This document shows, one piece after another, positions 58,921 to 64,000 of a DNA stretch of 64,000 nucleotides. The stretch spans positions 186,001 to 250,000 of the forward strand of contig CBDCBA010000031.1 in the NCBI GenBank assembly GCA_965214125.1. The letters are read 5' to 3'. Numbering within the stretch: the first letter of the stretch is position 1; each line of letters opens with the position of its first letter. Position numbers and translations under genes: made by a program. Under the pieces are notes generated by a model. That model was not told the DNA's origin. It searched no databases and was given only the letters and a program-made list of their open reading frames with translations. The DNA is from CBDCBA01 sp965214125. GTDB taxonomy: Bacteria; Planctomycetota; Phycisphaerae; Tepidisphaerales; Tepidisphaeraceae.

Positions 58921-60405
58921 CTACTGGGGGTACCGCAGCACAACGCGCCTGGTCGTCTCCGTGCCCGAGGGGGCGCGGACGCGGAGCACGATCGCATCGC
59001 CGCCGCGCATCGGGTAGAGCAGGCGGGTGAGGGCGTTGACGTCGTGCATGGCCCGGCCGTTGATGGCGACGATCGTGTCGCCGGCCTTAAGGCCCGCCTC
59101 TTCGGCGGGCGAGTTCGGCACGACCTCCCGAATTAGCACGCCGAACGGATCGCCCTGCTCCGGCCAGACGCCGAGCTGGCCGCGGTAGGGGCGGTTGTAG
59201 TTGCGCGGACCGGGATCGCCGCGCCGGGGCAGGCGATCGGTTGGCGTGATCTCGACGGTGATCTCCCGCGCCTGGCCCGTCGCCTGATCGGTGCGCAGCA
59301 GGACGTACTCGAGCGTCTCGCCGTCGCGCAAGGTCGGGCGGCGGGCGTAGAGTTCCGTTTCGCTGGCAATCTCGAAGCGCCCCATGCGGATGATGCGGTC
59401 GCCGGCCTGCACGCCCGCCTCGTCGGCGGGGCTGCCTTTCTCGACGAAGCGGACCGTCGCGCCCACGCGGTCGTCGTTGCCCGCAAAGTCGACGCCGGCG
59501 GCGTCCTGCGGCCGGGCGACGGGGCCGAAGTCGATGCGGATGCCATCGTCGGCCCCGCCACGACGCAGCCAACTCGCAAGTTGGTTGCCGCCCGCACGAT
59601 CGCCGTCGGCCAGCGGTTGCCACTGCTCGACGAAGCGGTCGATCGGCACGTGAACGTTGGCGGCCATCGAGTCGCCGATGCGGCTATGGATGCCGATGAG
59701 CCGGCCATCCAGGTCGAACAAAGGCCCGCCGCTGTCGCCGCCGACAAGCGTGTTGTCCGTCTGAAGCAAATCGTCGCGGTTGGCGTTGATGCGCCCGACC
59801 CGCACGACCGGCGGCCGCCCCGACTGGTAGCCACCGGGGTGGCCCGTCGCGACCGTCCAGCTCCCCGTCGCCAGCGGCGTGCTCTCGCCGAGCGGCACGT
59901 ACGGCAGCGGCCCCTCGAAGATGCCGCGGTCGTCGTCGATCTTGGCCATGCCCGCGTCGAGCTCGCGGATGGTTCCCAGCGTGTAGCCGCGCAGCGTGGT
60001 GCCGTCGGGCAGCGTGAACTCCGCCTGCTGCCCAGGCCTGCCGATGACGTGGGCCGCCGTCAGGACGTAGCCATCGGGGCTGACGATCACGCCGCTGCCC
60101 TGGCCGTTGCCGACCGTGATGCCCACCGTCGCCGGGACGGCCTTGAGCACGACCTCGCGCACGCTCTGCTCGATGTCGAACAACTCGTCGATCGTGCGCG
60201 GCGTGCGGCTGGTGTTGCGCGAGTTCTCGACCGGCTCCACGGCCGGCGGCGCGGTCGAGTCCTGGCGTGCCAGCGCCGTTGCTCCGCGAACGGCCAGCAG
60301 CAGCGGCGCGGCCATCAGCGCGCCGATCGTGAAGGCGTGCAGCAACCTGGCGCGGCGAAGGTGGCGAGGGGCGGGCTGATCGGCTGTTGCAACAGGAACG
60401 TCCAT
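58921..60405 (-). CDS. HtrA/DegP-like serine protease with two PDZ domains
   Basis: A 494-residue envelope protease. A membrane or signal helix (about 24-40) is followed by a trypsin-like domain with a full triad: His119 in LTAAHVI, Asp150 in IRELDAGMAKI and Ser225 in GGDSGGPLF. PDZ1 (GSPADEAGVQAGDRIIRMG, near 330) and PDZ2 (SPAEEAGLKAGDTIVAINGR, near 445) follow. It degrades or senses misfolded envelope proteins. ATG 60405 is chosen; the frame extends much further upstream but is only the reverse of the radical-SAM gene. A pseudoprotease of similar domains follows on the same strand. Confidence 0.88.
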   Translation of the reverse strand: MDVPVATADQPAPRHLRRARLLHAFTIGALMAAPLLLAVRGATALARQDSTAPPAVEPVENSRNTSRTPRTIDELFDIEQSVREVVLKAVPATVGITVGNGQGSGVIVSPDGYVLTAAHVIGRPGQQAEFTLPDGTTLRGYTLGTIRELDAGMAKIDDDRGIFEGPLPYVPLGESTPLATGSWTVATGHPGGYQSGRPPVVRVGRINANRDDLLQTDNTLVGGDSGGPLFDLDGRLIGIHSRIGDSMAANVHVPIDRFVEQWQPLADGDRAGGNQLASWLRRGGADDGIRIDFGPVARPQDAAGVDFAGNDDRVGATVRFVEKGSPADEAGVQAGDRIIRMGRFEIASETELYARRPTLRDGETLEYVLLRTDQATGQAREITVEITPTDRLPRRGDPGPRNYNRPYRGQLGVWPEQGDPFGVLIREVVPNSPAEEAGLKAGDTIVAINGRAMHDVNALTRLLYPMRGGDAIVLRVRAPSGTETTRRVVLRYPQ

Positions 60406-60412
60406 GACTCCG

Positions 60413-60418
60413 ATACTA
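60413..60418 (-). promoter_or_regulatory. TAGTAT box, candidate -10 for the HtrA-like gene
   Basis: On the minus strand TAGTAT ends seven bases before the ATG at 60405; a short GGAG lies in the spacer, so both leaderless and short-leader starts are possible. Confidence 0.4.
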
Positions 60419-60519
60419 CAACGCCCGTGCCGGAAGGTTTCGTGTCCCCCATTTGCGGGGACCGTTGCTTCCGCGGCGTAAGAGGCAGAACAGACGCATC
60501 GCGAACGGCGTATGTTTGG

Positions 60520-60525
60520 TATGGT
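60520..60525 (+). promoter_or_regulatory. TATGGT box, candidate -10 of a leaderless mRNA
   Basis: TATGGT ends seven bases before a GTG at 60533 that is in frame with the radical-SAM gene. The box overlaps the ATG at 60521, arguing that GTG 60533 is the true start. Confidence 0.45.
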
Positions 60526-60532
60526 CGCGGCC

Positions 60533-61819
60533 GTGACACCACCCGTTGTAGCAGGGGGCCGCAAGACGGCAGTGGAGTCGCGCGAGAGCGTGAGCTTCGA
60601 CCGCGTTCGCGTGAAGCTCGCCGTCCTCGCCGATGCCGCCAAGTATGACGCGAGCTGCGCCAGCTCCGGCGTGAAGCGCAAGGGCAAGGACGACGGCATC
60701 GGCTCCAGCGACGGCACCGGCATCTGCCACAGCTACACACCCGACGGCCGATGTGTCAGCCTGCTCAAGATCCTGCTGACGAACTACTGCATCTACGACT
60801 GCCAATACTGCGTCAACCGCGTCAGCAGCGACGTCGCCCGCGAGCGGTTCAGCGTGGAGGAAGTGGTTCAGCTCACGCTCGAGTTCTACCGGCGGAACTA
60901 CATCGAGGGGCTGTTCCTCAGCAGCGGCATCATCCGCAGCGTCGACTACACGATGGAGCAACTCGTCGAGGTGGCGAGGCGGCTCCGCGTGGAGCACAAG
61001 TATCGCGGCTACATCCACCTGAAGGCGGTGCCGAAGGCCTCGCCGGAACTGCTGGCGAAGGCGGGCCTTTACGCGGATCGTTTGTCGGCCAACATCGAGA
61101 TGCCGACCGACGGCGATTTGAAGGAGCTCGCCCCGGAGAAGACCCTCGCCGACGCCGAGGGGACGATGACCGACATCAAGGGCGGCATCGACGAGTTCCA
61201 GCACGAACGCAAGAAAACGCGGTCGGCCCCGACCTTCGCCCCCGCCGGGCAGAGCACGCAGATGATCGTCGGCGCCACGCCCACGCCCGACCGCGACATC
61301 ATCAAGACCGCCGGCCGGCTCTACGGCTCGCACCGCCTGCGCCGCGTCTACTACACGGCGTTCAGCCCGATTCCTCACGGTGACGATCGCCTGCCGCTCC
61401 AGTCGCCGCCGCTGGTCCGCGAGCACCGGCTGTACCAGAGCGATTGGCTGATGCGCTTCTACGGCTTTCGGCACGACGAGATCACGACGCCGGATCAGCC
61501 GAACCTCGACCTCGATATCGACCCGAAGCTGTCGTGGGCGTTGCGGCACCGGGACCTGTTCCCGGTCGACCTCAACCGCGCCGGCCGCTGGCGACTGCTG
61601 CGCGTGCCGGGCCTGGGCAAGCGGACGGTCGAGCGCCTGCTCCGCCTGCGCCGCCACCACGCGATTCGCCTTGACGACCTCGAGCGGCTGAGCATCCCGA
61701 TGCGCAAGGTCCGCCCGTGGGTGCTGACGAGCGACTGGAACCCGGCCACGCTCCGCCTCGACGCCGACGACCTCCGCCAGCGCGTGGCGCCGGTGGAGAA
61801 GCAGATGACGCTGTTCTAG
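60533..61819 (+). CDS. Putative DNA modification/repair radical SAM protein
   Basis: A 428-residue radical SAM enzyme. KLAVLADAAKYDASCASSG near the N-terminus and the iron-sulfur motif CIYDCQYC (about residue 84) identify the group annotated as putative DNA modification/repair radical SAM proteins, often next to an unusual uracil-DNA-glycosylase-like gene. SGIIRSVDYTME, AGLYADRLSANIEMPT and YYTAFSPIPHG follow. The C-terminus has a helix-hairpin-helix, DLNRAGRWRLLRVPGLGKRT, as in DNA-binding proteins. The reaction is unknown. GTG 60533 is preferred over ATG 60512 or 60521 because of the promoter-like box. The usual glycosylase-like partner is absent from this window. Confidence 0.87.
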   Translation: MTPPVVAGGRKTAVESRESVSFDRVRVKLAVLADAAKYDASCASSGVKRKGKDDGIGSSDGTGICHSYTPDGRCVSLLKILLTNYCIYDCQYCVNRVSSDVARERFSVEEVVQLTLEFYRRNYIEGLFLSSGIIRSVDYTMEQLVEVARRLRVEHKYRGYIHLKAVPKASPELLAKAGLYADRLSANIEMPTDGDLKELAPEKTLADAEGTMTDIKGGIDEFQHERKKTRSAPTFAPAGQSTQMIVGATPTPDRDIIKTAGRLYGSHRLRRVYYTAFSPIPHGDDRLPLQSPPLVREHRLYQSDWLMRFYGFRHDEITTPDQPNLDLDIDPKLSWALRHRDLFPVDLNRAGRWRLLRVPGLGKRTVERLLRLRRHHAIRLDDLERLSIPMRKVRPWVLTSDWNPATLRLDADDLRQRVAPVEKQMTLF

Positions 61820-61854
61820 CAGGCGGCCTTCTCACTTTGCGGGAAGGGTCGATG

Positions 61855-61881
61855 ACCGCGACTCGTTGAGTCGCGGCTATC
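61855..61881 (-). repeat. Family G single unit, reverse orientation
   Basis: Read on the minus strand, ATAGCCGCGACTC-AA-CGAGTCGCGGTC differs by one compensated base pair from the unit at 19341. The paired change keeps the stem intact. Confidence 0.75.
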
Positions 61882-61903
61882 CATTCCACCGGCGAATTGC
61901 GTC

Positions 61904-61909
61904 TACTGT
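61904..61909 (+). promoter_or_regulatory. TACTGT box, candidate -10 of a leaderless mRNA
   Basis: TACTGT ends five bases before the GTG at 61915; no Shine-Dalgarno sequence and no clear -35. Confidence 0.35.
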
Positions 61910-61914
61910 CGTGC

Positions 61915-62913
61915 GTGAACACCCGCCCCTTCAACGGCACCGGCCGCAACGTCTCGGAGATCGGCTTGGGCTGCTGGCAGATCGGCGGGAACTGGGGCGA
62001 GGTGAGCGACGACACGGCCCTGCAAATCCTGCGGTCGGCTCACGACCGCGGCGTCACCTTCTTCGACACCGCCGACGTCTACGGCGACGGCCGCAGCGAG
62101 CGACTCGTCGGGCAATTCCTGAAGGAACAAATGCCCGGCAACCCGTTCGTCGCCACCAAACTCGGCCGGCGCGGCGACCCAGGCGACCCCGCCACCGTCA
62201 GCTACGAACAACTCTCGGCCTACACCGATCGCTCGCTGAAGAATCTGGGGGTCGAGCGCATCGACCTGACGCAACTCCACTGCGTTGGCACCGGCTTGCT
62301 GCGCGACGGCGCCTGCTTCGACGCCCTACGCCGCCTGAAGGCCGACGGCAAGATCGCCGCGTTCGGCGCGAGCGTCGAGTCGATGGAGGAGGCGGAACTC
62401 TGCATGGAGCACGATGATCTCGCGTCGCTGCAAATCATCTTCAACGCCTTCCGGCAGAAGCCGATCAACGCGATCTTTGAGCGGGCGAAGGTGAAGAACG
62501 TCGCGATCGTCGTCCGGCTGCCGCTGGCGAGTGGGCTGCTGGCCGGGAAGATGAGCAAAGAGACAACCTTCGGGGAAAGCGACCACCGCCACTTCAACAG
62601 GGACGGCGACGCCTTCAACGTCGGCGAGACCTTCGCGGGCCTGCCGTTCGAGACCGGTGTCGACGCGGCCGAGGCGATGCGGCCCGTCTTCGCCGACGCG
62701 ACCGGCCCCGACGTCACGATGGCGCAGGCGGCGTTGCGGTGGGTGCTCGATCACGACGCCGTCACCACCGTCATCGCCGGCGCCAGTCGCCCGCAGCAGG
62801 CGATCGACAACGCCGCCGTCAGCGACCTGCCGCCGCTGTCGAGCGAGGCACACGCGAAGTTGCGGGCAATCTACGAGGCCGACGTTCGCGAGCACATCCG
62901 CGGACCGTACTGA
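61915..62913 (+). CDS. Aldo/keto reductase
   Basis: A 332-residue NADPH-dependent reductase of the AKR superfamily. It begins with RPFNGTGRNVSEIGLGCWQIGG, and the catalytic set is visible: Asp and Tyr in FFDTADVYGDG, Lys in FVATKLGR and His in LTQLHCVG. ALRRLKADGKIAAFGASV and the cofactor-binding VIAGASRPQQ near the end are typical. The substrate is not deducible. GTG 61915 is the proposed start because the preceding codons in frame are not conserved-looking and a -10-like box lies just before it. It converges on ubiD-like with a family G pair between. Confidence 0.87.
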   Translation: MNTRPFNGTGRNVSEIGLGCWQIGGNWGEVSDDTALQILRSAHDRGVTFFDTADVYGDGRSERLVGQFLKEQMPGNPFVATKLGRRGDPGDPATVSYEQLSAYTDRSLKNLGVERIDLTQLHCVGTGLLRDGACFDALRRLKADGKIAAFGASVESMEEAELCMEHDDLASLQIIFNAFRQKPINAIFERAKVKNVAIVVRLPLASGLLAGKMSKETTFGESDHRHFNRDGDAFNVGETFAGLPFETGVDAAEAMRPVFADATGPDVTMAQAALRWVLDHDAVTTVIAGASRPQQAIDNAAVSDLPPLSSEAHAKLRAIYEADVREHIRGPY

Positions 62914-62943
62914 AACTCAAATTGACGCGATTTCACCGATGAT

Positions 62944-63025
62944 CCCATAGCTGCGACCCAACGGGTCGCGGTCGGATATGGTTGCAACCGCGCCCGACCG
63001 CGACCCGTTGGGTCGCAGCTATGGG
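62944..63025. repeat. Family G perfect inverted pair
   Basis: Perfect 32-base arms at 62944-62975 and 62994-63025 flank an 18-base loop; each arm contains the palindromic unit GCGACCCAACGGGTCGC. It separates the convergent aldo/keto reductase and UbiD genes. Confidence 0.93.
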
Positions 63026-63038
63026 ACGTGTTGGAGCG

Positions 63039-64000
63039 CTACAGTCCGTACTCGTTCCAACGCCGGTCGACCAGGTCCTTCGTCGCCTCGGCGAACTCCA
63101 ACTCGTCAGGCCAGCGGCGGACGACATCCTCCCCGGCTTCGGCCGGCCACTTGCGGGTGGCGTCGAAGCCCATCTTGCTCCCCACGCCCAGGCCCGGTGA
63201 GGCGTGGTCGAGGATGTCAACCGGGCCGCGCACGGTCTCCGTGTCCCGCGCCGGGTCGCAGTTGGCGAAGAGGTGAAACAGCACCGCCTGCTCGTCGTGA
63301 ACATCAACGTCGGCGTCGACCACGATGATGAACTTCGTGAACGCCATCTGTCCCGCACCCCAGATCGCGTGCATGACCCGCCGGGCCTGGTAGGCGTATT
63401 CCTTCTCGATCTGCACGTAGACGCAGTTGTGAAACGCCCCGGCCATCGGCAGGCTGTAGTCGAGGATGTCGGGCACGATTGTCTTGAGCAAAGGCAGGAA
63501 GACACGCTCGGTCGCCTTGCCCATGAAATAGTCCTCCATCGGCGGCTTGCCGACAATCGTCGTCGGATAGACGGCGTTCCTGCGCATCGTGATGGCCGTC
63601 ACGTCGAAGCGCGGGTAGCGGTCGGCCAAACTGTAGAAACCGGTGTGATCTCCAAATGGACCTTCGAGTAATGTTTCGCTCGGGTGGACGAACCCCTCGA
63701 TGACGATCTCGGCCTCTGCGGGCACGGTCAGGTCGTGGGACACGCACTGAACGGTTTCGATGCGGCTTCGATTCAGGAACGACGCGAAGGCCATCTCCGG
63801 GATGCCCGGCGGCAGCGGCGCGGTGGCGGCGTACGTCATCACGCTCGGCCCGCCGAGCACGACGGCGACGGGCATCGGCTCGTTCTTCTTTTGCCACAAT
63901 CGGAAGTGTCGGGCCCCGTCGTGGTGCAAATGCCAGTGCATTGCGCACGTCTTCTTGTCGAAGACCTGCACGCGGTACATGCCAATGTTCTTGTCACCGT
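63039..64000 (-). CDS. UbiD family decarboxylase, N-terminus outside the window
   Basis: The C-terminal 320 residues or so of a prenylated-FMN-dependent decarboxylase of the UbiD family; the frame runs off the window end through DKNIGMYRVQVFDKK. Family marks are VAVVLGGPSVMTYAA, IVIEGFVHPSETLLEGPFGDHTGFYSL, TIVGKPPMEDYFMGKATE and, near the end, GVGSKMGFDATRKWP. Members act in ubiquinone/menaquinone synthesis or on aromatic and unsaturated acids; nothing here fixes the substrate, and no UbiX flavin prenyltransferase is in the window. The visible ATG at 63980 is internal, because conserved sequence continues upstream of it. Confidence 0.9.
   Translation of the reverse strand, partial: GDKNIGMYRVQVFDKKTCAMHWHLHHDGARHFRLWQKKNEPMPVAVVLGGPSVMTYAATAPLPPGIPEMAFASFLNRSRIETVQCVSHDLTVPAEAEIVIEGFVHPSETLLEGPFGDHTGFYSLADRYPRFDVTAITMRRNAVYPTTIVGKPPMEDYFMGKATERVFLPLLKTIVPDILDYSLPMAGAFHNCVYVQIEKEYAYQARRVMHAIWGAGQMAFTKFIIVVDADVDVHDEQAVLFHLFANCDPARDTETVRGPVDILDHASPGLGVGSKMGFDATRKWPAEAGEDVVRRWPDELEFAEATKDLVDRRWNEYGL

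Overview
This window comes from a GC-rich bacterial chromosome, most likely Planctomycetota and probably class Phycisphaerae. The evidence is two secreted proteins with C-terminal PEP-CTERM/poly-Arg sorting tails, a type II secretion operon with a GspL-like fusion gene, Uma2 and DUF4058 paralogue families, a redoxin-haem-copper monooxygenase fusion, and a high density of 'phrase-like' intergenic inverted repeats. The assignment is inferred from gene content; no rRNA is present to confirm it.

Layout. 1-5.1 kb: end of an unidentified gene, a PEP-CTERM protein, a CrtI-type desaturase carrying two in-frame palindromic insertions, a GDSL/SGNH PEP-CTERM hydrolase and an NHL beta-propeller. 5.2-9.8 kb: a SulP anion transporter, a propeller-like protein, YebC and a Uma2 endonuclease-fold protein. 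9.8-15.6 kb (minus strand): infB, DUF503, rbfA, a degenerate endonuclease III-like protein and hisG. 15.9-16.2 kb: tRNA-Arg(CCG) and tRNA-Gly(GCC). 16.3-20.7 kb: fabI with a small membrane protein, the redoxin/cytochrome/copper monooxygenase fusion, and a zinc-ribbon membrane protein.

20.8-44.7 kb is a catabolic island. On the minus strand lie a thiolase, the two halves of an IcmF-type isobutyryl-CoA mutase, a DUF4058 gene, and prpD, prpB and prpC of the methylcitrate cycle, plus a FadJ-like protein. On the plus strand lie an SDR reductase, an XRE-cupin regulator, a flavin reductase, an acyl-CoA dehydrogenase, E1alpha/E1beta/E2 of a 2-oxoacid dehydrogenase, an MBL-fold hydrolase with a single-base frameshift, an acyl-CoA carboxylase carboxyltransferase, AtuA, an AtuA-related small protein and an enoyl-CoA hydratase. 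Together they fit branched-chain amino acid or isoprenoid acid breakdown ending in butyryl-CoA, acetyl-CoA and propionyl-CoA. pyrE follows. 45.9-57.2 kb: an almost complete type II secretion operon (E-F-G-H-I-J-K-L-M-C-like-D) with start/stop overlaps. 57.4-60.4 kb: a PDZ pseudoprotease behind an intact HtrA-like protease. 60.5-64 kb: a radical-SAM DNA modification/repair-type protein, an aldo/keto reductase and a truncated UbiD decarboxylase.

The most unusual signals are non-genic. At least eleven unrelated families of near-perfect inverted repeats fill most short intergenic gaps. They occur as single units or inverted pairs, often supply the stop codon or a false N-terminal extension of a neighbouring gene, sit between the halves of IcmF, and occur twice in frame inside the CrtI-type gene. 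A second genome-style signal is a TANNNT box 5-9 nt upstream of many start codons that lack a Shine-Dalgarno sequence, which predicts leaderless transcription.
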